Source of the DNA: Amylostereum areolatum
Taxonomy: Eukaryota > Basidiomycota > Agaricomycetes > Russulales > Stereaceae
Length of the DNA: 64,000 nt
Direction of reading: 5' to 3'
Assembly (NCBI GenBank): GCA_012932865.1
Contig: SAXG01000015.1
Location: 310,001-374,000, forward strand
Of this stretch, positions 37,842 through 50,136 are shown piece by piece. Positions within the stretch are counted from its first letter, which is position 1. Every line of letters begins with the position of its first letter. The position numbers and the translations under genes are program-made. A model generated the notes under the pieces. That model made no database searches. It saw nothing but the letters and a program-made list of their open reading frames with translations, and had not been told where the DNA came from.

Positions 37842-39607
37842 ATGGGCCAATTCGACGAGACACTCGGTGGGTCATGTCGCTATCATCCCGTGGTCGCTCT
37901 TCACGTTGATTTCCACAGGTGTCCTTTTGTTGGGTATCATCTTCAACACCTACCTCTATGGAATCGTCTCATACCAGTTCGCGGCCTACTGGCGCACACG
38001 TACGTTTTTACGCAGTGACTTGTCATATCCATGGCCAACTGTCCCATGTGCAGCTTTCAACGACCGTCCAACATTGAAGTGCGCGCAATTACTCGTCTCC
38101 CGTGGTCGCGATGCTCACAGGAGGACTTAGAGTGATGGTACTGGTGCTTTTCCTCCTCGATACCGTCCACAGCGCAGCGTAATTTGGGCCTTTTCCTTTC
38201 CTCTTACATGCCCACCCTGACGACCCCTTTCTACTTAGCGAAATCTACATGGCCTGGGAATACTGGTGCGCCCACCCTATTTCTGAATGCCCTTTGTCTA
38301 ACTCGATGCTAGCGTGACCAACTTTAATAACCCTAGTATTTTAGCAGGTGCGTTGCGTCCCTTTGTGATGTCTACCCCCTGACTCAATCTGTCCTTAAGA
38401 GGCTTTGTGGCCATACACCTTCACGCCCCCGGCCACGGCCTTGGCCGCTCTCATCACCCATACTTTCCTTGGATACCGGTGCGCACCTCTCTAACTCGAC
38501 CGCCTTGTACTCTCATAACACTCCGGCACACAGCGTGTACCGTCTGATGAATAACAACATATATATCTATGGGTGTATTCTCGTCGTCGCGTCTGCTTCA
38601 TTCACTTTGGGAGTTTACTGTGGGACAAGAGCTTGGATCATACGTTTGTACGTTCTGGTCCGATTGGCGTATATTCACCTTTCTAATTGGAAGACTTGCA
38701 GCGCCGCTGGTTTCGACGTACTTACCAAACCTGTCACCGCCTGGCTTTCAGTCCAAGCCGGTCTCGACCTATGCATCACTGGTCAATATACTGTCAAACT
38801 TCCGCATACAATACTTCTGACGTGATGCGTCTTTTTGGGCAGGGTTGTTGTCATTCGCTCTTCTCCGTAGTCGCACAGGCTTCCGGAAGACGGACACGAT
38901 CGTCAACAGGCTCATCCGCGGTGCGATTCAAACGGGGGTCTTCGCCGCGGTCTTCGCGCTCGGGGACCTGGTGACCTTCATCAAATATCCGAACGTAAGC
39001 AGTCCTCCCTTTTGAACTCGGGCGCACGTCAGGTTCTGAATAGCATCCAATTAGACCAATTTTTATGGCATGTTTGCGATCCCCGTGTGTGGCAATCTAT
39101 CCCTATGGTTTGTTCGCCACTGATATGCGTCGCCGTCCGGTAGATTGGTCGCATTGTGAGTTGGCCGGTGCCTCGCATTCAATGATACTGACGTTTGGCA
39201 CCCTCTTGTTTAGTATACTAACGTGAGTGATCCCTGTGGCTTGTTCCTGCGTCCTCGCCGACCCTCCTTTCACAGACGCTTCTCGATACGTTGCTTACTC
39301 GCGACGTACTCCGCGCAAAATTTGGCCACGGAGGCGATGTGAGCTTTGAACGCTCGGCGGTGAGCCTGTTCATCTTTCTCTAATATATCTAACTTACGCA
39401 TGTTGTTCTAAGCCAAAGGCCGTAAGTAGCATACGGTGGGGAGGCTTTAGCCAGACCGATTCCGCTGCTGTCACCAGTATTCCCCTCGAAGAGCGTGGTG
39501 TAGATGCTGCGACCAGAATCGACCTGTTCTCGCAAGATGGAGGCGAGCAGCTCGTTTCGGACGACGAAAGTCGATCGCAGAAAGCGCACTCTATCAACAC
39601 GGCATAG
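37842..39607 (+). CDS. DUF6534-type integral membrane protein
   Basis: Mushroom membrane-protein family with about seven helices, of unknown function. About 15 exons can be placed: 37842-37866, 37919-37999, 38054-38078, 38121-38178, 38239-38265, 38313-38347, 38400-38478, 38534-38643, about 38702-38781, 38843-38994, 39055-39084, 39144-39155, 39214-39222, 39276-39359 and 39413-39607. Segments include GVLLLGIIFNTYLYGIVSYQ, MVLVLFLLDTVHSAAEIYMA, WEYCVTNFNNP, ALAALITHTFLGYRVYRL, the signature SRTGFRKTDTIVNRLI, TGVFAAVFALGDLVTF, NFYGMFAIPIGRIYTNTLLD and a polar tail. Two neighbouring exons are only 12 and 9 bases long. An extra base at about 38122 is needed to explain TLK-GLRVMV, and the exon 8/9 junction is uncertain. 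Confidence 0.82.
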
Positions 39608-40899
39608 TAGATGAGGGTCATAAACGACCCTTGTATCGACGCTTCTACGCTGATGATGTTCGACAGACTCGTCCTTGCCCGTACAGCATACATGACTAGG
39701 GTGTTCACCAATGCGCCTTGATCCTCTTCGTCAAGTTGTATTGGGTGCGGGTTTTACATCTGTTATATTTCGTATCGTCAGGTGTAGGCGTATACTATTG
39801 TCTTGTCATGCATGCGTTGCATACAGTATACTCAATACATACTCAGAAACTTGCCGTAGTCGTCATGGTTCTATAGCCTACTTGTACTAGATCTATATAC
39901 TATCCAGCCGTTGCGTTGTATTTCGATTAGGACGTTGCCCCATGCGTACGTGGGTAATCGGACCAGATGCGGAAAGCGCCTGTAGATCTCGTTTCAGTCG
40001 TTTCTTCTCTGTTTGTACGTACTCTCAGTCACTCTCAGGTCTCATTCCACACATCCTCTGGCTCGTATACACGTATCAGTGCACTAAATCCCCTGAACGG
40101 GCGTACCCTACCAGTATCTCCAAATCAACCCGAGTATCAACTTTATCTCCTAGGAGTTGGCAACATGGATGGTCGCCGGGAACTTTGCGAATATGCGACG
40201 AGGAGTAAGCGCAGGGCGACTGAATGGTACTGTTCTACGCAGCATTCGGGTACGTTCTCCCCGTCTCATCATCATCTGCCCCGGTAGTAGTCTTAGCATT
40301 CCATTCTAGGATCTCGCCGGACTCGTTCACCTGCTAGGAGTGCACTGGTAGTGATACGATAACCTGCAAACAGTGCTTGAAGATGCTGTCAGTCGTGGCC
40401 ATGTATTTTGGGAAGCCAACCAGAGGGCAATCTTGTAAGTAAGTACGTTCATGCACTTCATAGCCATGGACATATGCCAGAATTGAATTTCAGATCGCGT
40501 TGGGCTGACGCGGTCATGTGACATGACCCGGGTGGCGTCGATTACGTGATTGCCTATCCTGGGCATCCTGACGACGAGCGTTGTCTTTGGATTTGAAAAG
40601 TAGCTTTGTTTTCTAACTTCCACCTTCCATCTTCCCCCTCTTCAATCTTGTCCCCCCCTCCCCTCTCGACAGTCATACACCCGCGAATCCTATTATTATG
40701 AGCAACACAATTAGACCTATATCATATCAACGCGAACGTTCTCCGAGTCAACGATTCTCAACGCCTCTCGAGTCCCTCACCGCAACCGCCAGCGCCGCTG
40801 GTGCCACATCCCCTCCGTCCGTACGTTCCACTCTTTCACCATATCCTCCTTCTCATATTGTTTGTCGTGGACTATTCAGCCGTCACTCTGCTCCGGCGG
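39608..40899. other. intergenic, no gene seen
   Basis: Short frames only. An ATG at 40698 begins a frame that soon runs antisense into the zinc-finger gene and is not credited. Confidence 0.5.
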
Positions 40900-42408
40900 T
40901 CAGCCAATGCCAACGACGCGATAAGGGTCAAACGACTTACCATTGTGGCCATCATCCCGCTTCCTCCTCCTCCTCCTCTTCTTCTTTCCATCGCTGGGGC
41001 TGGGCTTTTTCTTCCCCTCTTTGCACGAATTCCTTACGTGCCGCTGCCAAGCATCCTTCCGGCCAAACGGTTTCCCGCACTTGGTGCACGAGATTTGTTT
41101 CCCCCCGTGGATTTTGGCCCTTGTCGAGTGGCGTTCCCAATCGGTACGTCTCCCACAACGTGCTCCACATTCGCATTGGTACTTATCGTTCAAGTATTCC
41201 ATCTTTGGCGGCACCCTCTGTTCTTCACCCTCGCCTGAGCCAAAGTCGTCGTCACTATCTCCTCTTTTACGCTTCCGTCCTCTGGCTGGACCTGCGCCTG
41301 CAGGTGCGCTCGACGACGACGGATCCTCGTGTATTAACTCGAGTTGTGACGAACCCGGTGTCGAGAACGATTGATGGGATGTAGGGGATGCAGGGGAGCC
41401 GCTCTGCGGCGATGCGGAAAGGAGATGGTAGTTGGTGGGCGTCAACGGTTCCTCCCAAGAAGTGGTGCGTATCGGAGCTCTGACATCTGTCAAGTTGACC
41501 TGAGTTGTACCCCAGCGTATAGGTCTAGGTTCACGACTTCTGGTACGAATGGGGGTTGGGCACGGAGGCGTCGGAGGACGCGAAAGACGCGACGGACGCG
41601 ACGGATCGTCGTTGCCGAACTCAGGGAGTACAGTGGGTGATGCAGAGGTAGGAGAGGAGACAACCAACGCTGGAAGCGGGGGATTTGACGCGTCCGCCGG
41701 ATCGTGGAATGGGGCCTCTAGAGCAAGAACCACGTCCGCTTCCGGCCAACCGGTCTGTCCCGTCGTGGGATAGACAGGAGCTGGAAGCTCCTCTTCCATG
41801 AAGGAAGAGGGAGGGGGAGCGTTGCCATACTGGTCGGCGGATGCGAAGACCGTTTCGGTGAAGGGGTGAGAGGGAGGTGCACCGGCAAACATCCATTGGG
41901 TATCGAACGCGTTCATATTCCACCCTGATCCACCGGCCTCGAAGATATCCCCCGACTGTAGTGGAACCGGAAGCCAATTGTTGAAGAAGGGTTCGGGGAG
42001 CTGATGATGAGCGTTGTACCCGAAGAGGGTCGAGTTCTGGACGGATCTCGTCGGTAAGTTACGCCAAGCTTAAACTGGCGAAGGACTAACGTTTGGCACA
42101 AGACCGTCGAAACCTTGAAGCTGCGAGAAATGCACAAGGGGATCCATCTGCGGAGGAGGATCCATCGGCGCGGACATGGTGGGCGCGTTGAGGGGTTGTG
42201 GATGGCTGTGGGGCGCAACGTCGTGGGTCGAGCCAAGAAATTGCGGAGGCTGGGGAACAATGTGTTGGTTGGTGGGCAGTTGAGGGAAATGCGCATTGGG
42301 CATATTAGAGAAAATGGAGTATTGTTCCGTGGACTGTGGGTTGGGTGGGGTGCCGTGCCAAGCAGAGTAGGCGTCGGGGTAGGCTGCAGATGAGCGGGTG
42401 CGTCTCAT
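40900..42408 (-). CDS. C2H2 zinc-finger protein, probable transcription factor
   Basis: Exon 1 is 42408-42091 and exon 2 is 42046-40900; together they give about 487 residues. The N-terminal 350 residues are Pro/Ser/Gln-rich (QLPTNQHIVPQPPQFLGS), as in activation regions. A basic patch (PARGRKRKRGDSDDD) precedes two zinc fingers near the end. The first is of unusual spacing (YQCECGARCGRRTDWERH, then STRAKIH); the second is a standard C2H2 (CTKCGKPFGRKDAWQRHV, with a final His displaced or replaced by Cys in RNSC). A Lys/Arg-rich tail ([12 protein letters not shown]) is a likely nuclear signal. At the junction, exon 2 begins one base out of phase (acceptor ACGAG before ATCC); after dropping one base the frame reads SVQNSTLFGYNAHHQ. 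Confidence 0.8.
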
Positions 42409-44024
42409 GCGCCGGGATGTGGAGGATCGGTGGATGGAGGAAGAAAAGATGTCGGGGAAGATATAGGTGCGCCTTTGACCTTGTATAAGCAGGATGCTGT
42501 GTGTGTGCTTCTGCAGGGCGGGTCCAACGGAAAGCGCAAGTCAAGCTGGAATCCAGGCAGCCGCGTCCGGTACTCTGAGCGCAATCGCTTTCCAAATTAG
42601 GTCGACGCGACTTGTTGCGCCCTGCCCTGATTGGCTGAGGACTGGGCGCAAGATTATGTAAGCACGCCGTTTCGTGCAGGTCGCCCTCGTCGAGCTCGCT
42701 GTCCTCCCCGCAAAACCGGTCTGATCTTCTGGCACAGCTCACAGCATTGGACGTCATGGCATAAAAAACGTGTTTCCCGCGTGTTGTAGGTACCGGGGTC
42801 ATTTTTCTCTTCGTACCTGCCGCTCGCCGGCAACTCCTCAATTGTTGTCCTTCCACACAGCAGCCCTCGGACCCGTACTTTCGCAATATCGGTCCTCGCT
42901 CCTGGTATGGGCTCTACATTGCTCCTGACATATGGATTTGACGACTTTGGCGGGGGTGCAAGGGACCTTGCTGGGCCACCCAACCGCGCGTCCCTACACC
43001 GTCTATCGAGCACGATACTTCCTTGCCTGACTCGAGCGACGTTCGCTCTTTGTCGACCACCTAAATTAACCATTTTACTTCGCATCTGTTTTCTTCTCGA
43101 TCCATATCATCATCTATCGTCTAATTTTACAGCTCGCTCATGACTCTTCTCCACCATCGACTTTTCTCTCCGCTTGATCCTGTCCTCAAACACTTTTACC
43201 CGGGTTAATAAACTCAAATATCCATTTCAACCGCGTATTGTAGGCTTCACAGGTCGCTGGAAAGTGTTTTATTCTGTGTAGCGACCCACCCCCACGCGTC
43301 TCGCGTATCACATACAGGTCACGTGATCGTGTTTAACCTATGCAGCAATTTTGATCTGCTCAATCTGCGATCTCTCGGGGAATACAGCGGCACAGCTGCC
43401 ACAGCACGCCGGTCTTTCTCGATTTCTGAAAAACGTGTTTAAAACGTGTTCGAGTTACGAGGGTGCGGGTCCTTATCGTCATTGACTCAGACGATGCGAG
43501 CCTGGAGGCTACGGGGCGGCGTACAACGTGTTTGCTGTTTGGGTGGCGTACCAAAAATGGGCATGCGCCTTTGCGGAAAATCGAAATGTCGTACGACCGT
43601 CGGCATGGGAGACCAAAGACCCGGACATGGCGGTGTCATCTTGAAGCGCACGTGTCACCTCCAGAGGATGGATTGGCAGCAATCGTTCAGGTGACTTGCG
43701 CATTCAAGGAGTTCATCATAGGCGGCAGACCAGAACAGGAAACAGTATTCGCTCGTGAACCGCGCGTCGTCAATTCGCGTCGTCGAATACTAAACAACAA
43801 CCAAGAACGATTCAACCGGCCAAAGACCGGGGAATTCTCCATACCGCAAGCCCAAGAAAAAGGTAACCCTAACGAAAATGCACGTAAATGTGCCAGTGGG
43901 AAAGGGGAGCATATCCGTCCGATCGAGAATCCAGCATGAAAAAAGAGGTCATAGAAAGGGTATGGTGCAGTCCATGGAGATTGTCCGTACAAGATACGTA
44001 GGTCGAGAAGGAAAAGAAGGCAAG
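42409..44024. other. intergenic, no gene seen
   Basis: A 158-codon frame at 43463-43939 starts with GTG, has no ATG near its start and matches no family, so it is not credited. A direct repeat of AAAACGTGTT is present at about 43431-43450. Confidence 0.45.
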
Positions 44025-45938
44025 TCATCGACGGCCGAGGATAGATACACGCTTCCGCATTCTTGACATAACACTGGTGCGGGATTCTATCGTCGCTGCT
44101 GAAGTGTCCGCGCTGGGCGCCTTACTCTCGTCGCTCTTCTCCCGCCGATGCCGCAGGAAGGAGCGACGTTGCTTCACAGTCCGAGGCATCGTCCCGCCAC
44201 GTGGACCGTCCATCGGACCCACTTCCCTGGAAGCGTCGAGTCTTGCGCTCCGAATGACAGGTGGGGGTTGCGTGAGTCGTGAACTGTGGGGTCTTAGACT
44301 ACGGCGGAAAGCGCGTGGGGTTATGGTCATGGATAGACGGGAGGGTGGGGAGCTGTAATGATAGCTATCCACGGACGGACGGGAGACGAGCACGGGGGAG
44401 TCGAGGCTATCCCGATCGACTGAGGACCGAGGGCGGGAGAACGTGAGCTTGTTGGCGATGGAGGGGGAAAAGGTGGCTAGAGAGACGTCTTCGTCGATGT
44501 CGTCGAACGCGTCCATGAGCTTGTGCACGTAATCTGGCATCGGGAACGGAAGCAAGCCCTCGAGGATCTCTTCGCGCGTGCGTGGACGTGTCACGTAGTA
44601 TATCGTCGCGGAGCCTTCCCATGGATTTGAGTCGACAACGGACGGGAAGGCGTCCAGATCTTGCAGGGAAATACCATCGCTCGACTCGGAGGACGCGGTC
44701 TGTGGGCGGCGGAAGAAACTGTTGGTGGGAGGGGCAGAGTGAACCCAATCGGGTTGCAGAGTCTCGTCCTCTTGAACAGACTGCAGCGGTAGTGGGGCGT
44801 GATTCGTCCGTGAGCGTCTGGGTATCGATCCATGACCTAACGCGGCTGCCGTGAAGGAGGGTGGGAGGGTGCTGCTGTCGAGGGATCGGGGTCGTGGGCT
44901 CCTGGCTGACCTCTTGAGATCAGCACCGATAGGCCACATTCGCAGTTGTGGAGGTTCAACATTCCTGCGGGTAAGGACGCGCGTTTGAAGGGGATGAACA
45001 ACGCGCCGTCTTGTCCGGCTGGTTGTCTGTGTTGGCGAACGTGCAAAGAATTTGGCCAGATTTGCTTCTCGTCGGGCCTGCTCTGTGGGTGGTGGGATGG
45101 CCTCCGAGGGAGATGGGACAGACTCCTTCTGGGATGCTGACAATCCTGAGGCTACGTTCGCGATGCGCTTCTCCTCGTCCTCCGCAGCAACCACCCAACG
45201 CTCTTCCATCCACCTCTCCCGTTGCAGTTCACGCAACTCCTCCCCGCCGAGGTTCTCATTCGCCATTCGTGTCCGGATCGCTACTAGGCGCTCGCGCGCC
45301 TCTTGAGCCCGTGCTCTGAGGAGGGACGATGCCTTGGCAAGTTCGAATTTCTGGAGTTGGCGGGGGGAGAACTCAGGAATAGGATCACGTATGGCGGCAG
45401 CCAGTGCGGACTCGTCGCGGGAGTAGCGTTCCTGGCGTCGGATTTGGAGAAGGGTGGGATCCGTGGGTGTCATCAAGGGGGTGTCGGGGGAATTGGGAGA
45501 ATTGGGACGGAACGTGGGCGGAACGGGGGGCGGTGAATGGCGGTGACGACCGAGGGAGAGGTTGGGGCGGCCGAAGGTGTGGCTGGAGTCGGGAGTGCTG
45601 AGGACAGCAAAATGTGAGAAGGATCATGAGGCGGTCCTGAAGGAAGAGGAGACTGACAATAGAGCGGTGGGTGGCTGGAGCGCGCTGGACTGGCCCGTGG
45701 GGCGAGATATACTCGTTCGAACAGTAGTCTGTAAGTGAAGTCGAAGGTCAAATTGTGTAATGGCACTGGCAAGACATGGCGAGGAACGTACTTGGGCGCC
45801 TGGCTTGGCCCGCCGGTCGTCGCCAGTGACGATTCGCAGTTCCGGTCTCTTGACCTTTGATACCGGTACCATCAGACCCGGCTCCACTGGTAGCGGGTCA
45901 AGAGCCTCGTATGACTGGATGATCCTTTGGACGAGCAT
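44025..45938 (-). CDS. uncharacterised disordered protein, about 600 residues
   Basis: The large exon below about 45605 reads SSHTFGRPNLSLGRHRHSPP, TPTDPTLLQIRRQERYSRDES and a helical stretch (QKFELAKASSLLRARAQEAR, ELQRERWMEERWVVAAEDEE). A Ser/Pro/Arg-rich region with LEGLLPFPMPDYVHKLMDAF and a very basic end (RRSFLRHRREKSDESKA, MSRMRKRVSILGRR) follow. An upstream exon, from an ATG at 45938 down to about 45791 (MLVQRIIQSYEALDPLPVEP), is joined by a good intron (GTACGT...TTACAG) to LLFERVYLAPRASPARSS. Another intron ends at about 45605. Its donor is uncertain by one base. The frame is also open upstream of 45938 without an ATG. No family is recognised. A cytoplasmic or nuclear coiled-coil and disordered protein is the most that can be said. 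Confidence 0.6.
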
Positions 45939-46555
45939 TGTCGAGGCGGAGAACGGCGGCGAGAATGAGGTATCCACGTCGAAGTTGAACTTGCCGAAGG
46001 GGGACAGAGGCAGTGCCACGGTGGCGTGCCACTTTGCGACGAGGGAGATGGGGATAAATATAAATGAGTGGAAGAGGCCAAAAGCCTGGTAGGATGGGGG
46101 AGGCGAGCCTCACGCTTGACGTGCGGATGCTGAGATGCGTGTAGGAGAGCAAGCTGCACGGCGGGCAACGACGAAGGCGGGATGCTCGGCTATAGCGGGG
46201 TTCTCTCGCCCGCTTCGACCACAGAATATTCCGCTTTGTTTAGCTCAAACTTAGCGAACTGAACGACGACGTTGACTTGTGTAAGGAAATGGTATCAGAG
46301 CGAACGACCAAGGGGGAAATTAACTACATATACTAAACCGACTAGATGAGCATATGGTGAGAACGACAGCAGTACAGTGCGTAGAGATAAAAGCGGTGTA
46401 AGAGCAACAAGAAAGAAGATAACGGGGTGTGCATACCCCCGCACGGCGGGGAATCTAACACGATGAAGCCGAGGAGCGTGACAGCATGGAAAAAAACCAT
46501 AGACAGAGGAAAGCAAAGGGGGGTATTGGAGGACGATATCACTGCGATCGGTTCT

Positions 46556-48080
46556 TCAGCTTCGTCCCAGGACAAGCTTCTTGAGCCCTTGCCCCAATCG
46601 ACGCATCTTAGACACCTTCTCCTTGAGCGGTTGGGGCGTGTCATAGAACACGTACTCCTGCCGGACGTGAGGTGCGTCCGCCGACCGACGCGCCGCGAGC
46701 GCGATATGCATTTCCATTTCGCCGCTGACTGACCAGCCACTGGTACCTCCACGCCGCGCAGGTACTGACATGCGCTGAGGCACGACCACTGCCGACGGCG
46801 CATAATCCATACTGGGTCTTGCCTGGGAGAACGTGGAGCGCACGGGTGAAGGGGGGGGATGTGCCGACGAGTCATTGGCGCTGTGTGGACCAAATGGTGT
46901 GGACGGCCGTGACATGTTCTTCCGAATGGCGGTATAGTATGGGCGACTGGGGTGTCCGAGCCGTACATTGGGGACACATTCCGGTGCGGACGTTGAGGAT
47001 AGAGCGAGGGAGACGGGCTCTTTGCCTTTGCGCGGCGACGTCTCGGTCGCGTGCGGATTGGATGGAGACAGCGACGAGGCACGGCTGCGGAGGGAACGCG
47101 AAGACTTCTTGCGCATTTGAGAATGGCGTTTGGTGCGGCGGAGGGAGCGTGGACTAGCGCCGTCGACGGTGGATGTGGACAGCGAGGAGCGGGGATGCGA
47201 CACACGTCGGTGGGGTATGGGAGGAGGACTAGGAGAGATGTCCATGGCGGTGGGTCGATGGTGTCGGCTGCTGCGTTTGGGTTTGGGCGAATCTTGGACG
47301 AGAGCCACCAGCACGTCGTGCGCTGGCATTTCGTAGTCGTGGCTGTCGTAATGAAAATCGTTGGAAGTCGTGGACATGTGGTGGGGCGGGAGACCGCGTC
47401 GTCTACGTGAATATTGCGCTGTCCTTATAACATCCGGCGCGAGAACCGGCTGCCAGGAACCATTGGGGTGTGCATGCTCATTCTGAAACAGTTATCCGGT
47501 CAGCGCCGCTAGCCTACGCGAAGGCGGGGATACATACCGTTGTCACACCCTTGCCGAAGTCGTTGGGACAATCGCTTCCGCTCAAAGTACGGTGAACTTG
47601 CGCTTGAGCCTGTTTGAGAGCTGGTGGTAGAGGTTGAGAGACTGAGGAAGAAGAATGACCGCTGATTGCATTGCCATTGTCGAGAGGATCGGCAACGGAG
47701 TGGTGTTTGATTATCTCCGAGCCGTGATCCCTCGTGGACCAAACCACGCGTGGGGGACCGCTCATACGTCGGATGCGGATGCTGGGGAGAGCATCGTGGA
47801 ATGCTTGAGTGGCAGCGCGCGAGCTCCACGTGCACCAGAGACAGAGGGGGATATAAATATTGGAAAAGCCGCATCTCTCGCAAGTGAAAAGGGGCCGGTT
47901 CGAGGGTATGAGGTAGAGAGCGGGGAGAGAGGTGGACTTGGACAATTGCTGTGGCAGGTAGTGATGAGGGTCAATCTAGATGACACACGAAGAGAGGACG
48001 GTGCTCACAGGTTTGGTCTTACCCCAGTCTCTGCGATATATGCGAGTGCGATTCATCAAGTCGCCGTCGTCGAACATCAT
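46556..48080 (-). CDS. uncharacterised Ser/Pro/Arg-rich protein
   Basis: The 3' exon 47482-46556 is certain. It begins NEHAHPNGSWQPVLAPDVIR after a good acceptor, continues with a basic Ser-rich region (RTKRHSQMRKKSSRSLRSRA), and ends with QEYVFYDTPQPLKEKVSKMR and RLGQGLKKLVLGRS, a probable amphipathic basic helix. The previous exon ends at 47538 (NDFGKGVTT) and includes SGPPRVVWSTRDHGSEIIK. A likely first exon starts at an ATG at 48080 (MMFDDGDLMNRTRIYRRDWG) with a GTAAGA donor; the middle junctions are not resolved. No family is recognised. The short N-terminal motif looks conserved rather than random. Confidence 0.6.
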
Positions 48081-48540
48081 GAAGGTCGTAAAGTTGGCAG
48101 GCCCTGAATACGAAGAGAGTGCGGGCCAAAATCTGCCGCACCGAAGTCGTCCGAGAGAGGAGCGGGTGGGCGGAGAGAGAGAAAGCGGTGAAAGCGATAC
48201 GGAGGACAAAGCGGGGAGCGGGGGTTATGAACTCAGCGCCAGCCACCAGGCAGCCGCATGCCCGATCTCGTATGTGAAATGTGATAAGACTGCCGACGAC
48301 GAATGTGAAGCGGTGAGGAGGAAGAGAGGCGCGGAGTCGAGCGGGAGGAGAAGGTGGCGGTCGGGAAGCAAACCCTGGGCCATGTTGTCGCCGTCGTCGC
48401 CGCCGCAGGTCGTCGTCGCAAAGGCGGTCAAGAGAATTCGGCGAGCTCTCCCGACCAGGAAATAAATCACGTGGTCGCGTGTCTACGTACTCGATGACGC
48501 GTCGACTCCTGACCCCAACTTGGCTTCAACCTCCTCCGCC

Positions 48541-49720
48541 ATGTCCTCTCTCACCGTGCAGCTCGCGGCGCAGAACGGCAAGTCGTCTCCATAATCTGCG
48601 CTCTGGTATCTCTAATGGGCGCGGTTCACTCAGATCAGTTATCTCTTCTTCGATCTCTCATTTCAGAGGATCCGGAGCTTCTCAACTCGATCGACGCTGT
48701 CAGTATCACATCGCGCTCTTCTCATCTCCCGCTCATGCTCCTCCCAGGACGATCGTACCGCGCTGCACTGGGCTGCATCCTCCGGCGCCGATGAAGTCGC
48801 TCGGTATCTCATCGACCACAAGGCCGAAATTGACAAAGGCGACGCAAGCGGTTGGACACCCCTCCACATCGCAGGTGGCTCTCCTTCTCAACTTGCATTA
48901 TTGAACTGTCCTCACATCTGGCCTCAGCTAGTGCGGGACAGGAGACGATTGTCAAGGAACTCGTTGGCGCAGGTGCCGATGTCAACCGGAGAAACAACAA
49001 GGGACTGACTCCGTTGTAAGTTCTCTCTCTCAGCGACGAAAGTTGACTAACGCTCCTTTCGAGAGACATTATGCTGCATCCAAAGCGCGCATAGACGTAC
49101 GTATGATTTTAACACGATGATTCGGCTTCCCACATTGTTCATGCATAGATTGGTCGCTTCCTGATCTCAAAAGGCGCAGATGTGCGTACATGGCGGACTC
49201 ATGCACGTCCCATGCGCTCACTTGTATACGCAGATCAACGCACGAGACAATGCCAACCAGCTTCCCCTGTAGGCTGCATGATATCCACCACCGACTGACT
49301 CTAATCATGTCTATCGAGGCAGTCACCGTGCGGCAACGACGGGCTCAACAGGTTTCATCTCTCTTCTGGTGAATCCCCCCGAAGGCCATCCTAAGGCGAG
49401 ACTCAACACGGGGGACCGTATCGGTAAACTCCTTATATGCTCGTCTGTGTTTCGTGCACTTACACCTACTCCCAAGGAAACACCCCACTCCATCTCGCCA
49501 TGGAGTCAGCGCATGGTGAAGCTGCGGCGTTGCTCATCGAGGCAGGTGCTGACCGTAGTCGGGTATGTCCAACTCCATCGTCCGCCCAAGTCGAAAACCC
49601 ATACCAATGGCAATGTAGACGAATATTGAAGAACAGACACCGGAGGAACTCGAAGGTGTCGGAGGACAAGAACAAAAGCGGGCTCGCGCCTATGTCCTCG
49701 ATCGGTGCGGAAAGCCGTAG
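48541..49720 (+). CDS. NAS6: 26S proteasome assembly chaperone Nas6 (gankyrin, PSMD10), ankyrin repeats
   Basis: Nas6 binds the ATPase Rpt3 and guides assembly of the proteasome base. Ten exons: 48541-48581, 48634-48698, 48748-48874, 48928-49015, 49066-49096, 49149-49181, 49234-49268, 49323-49423, 49477-49562 and 49619-49720, giving about 235 residues (human gankyrin has 226). Ankyrin repeats run in order: RTALHWAASSGADEVARYL, GWTPLHIAASAGQETIVKEL, LTPLHYAASKARIDIGRFL, QLPLHRAATTGS and NTPLHLAMESAHGEAAALL. The fourth repeat carries a longer loop (LVNPPEGHPKARLNTGD). The C-terminus IEEQTPEELEG corresponds to the gankyrin tail. One base too many lies in exon 1 or 2, between QNG and LSLLRSL; every later junction is in phase. 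Confidence 0.9.
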
Positions 49721-50136
49721 TGCAACATGTTTGGGGGACGAAGCGACTCATGGCGCTTGCTGGCGTGCGTGTAGGAAGGTTTTGGTGCACGCTCCTCGCG
49801 CGCGATTGCGTTAGATCTTCGTGGGTGCGGTCGATGATCGTGTATATTCGGTGCTGCTTCTGCTTTTTCGTCTTATGGATCGGATACGTCTAGGCTGTTG
49901 TCACCATTCATCCTCTTCCAAGTAATGATAATCTGCGAGAACCTCGGGGATGTATAACATAGAAGGTGGATGTTCGGCCTAAGAACCGAGACCGTCGGAT
50001 TTCTCGCGTATAAAGAAACGAGCATCGAGCGCGACATTGTCGCCATACTGTCTCACGCTCATTCCCGCCCACAGTTACTTACCGCCTGCCTGCATCTTCC
50101 CCAATCCCCACCACATCATCCGTTTCTCTCTCCACC

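Noticed and set aside
40698..41384. Open frame on the plus strand starting with a good ATG
   Set aside because: It runs antisense through the end of the zinc-finger gene, whose C2H2 motifs are unambiguous, and its product is low-complexity Ser.
43463..43939. 158-codon plus-strand frame
   Set aside because: It starts at GTG, has no ATG near the start, no splice partner and no family resemblance.
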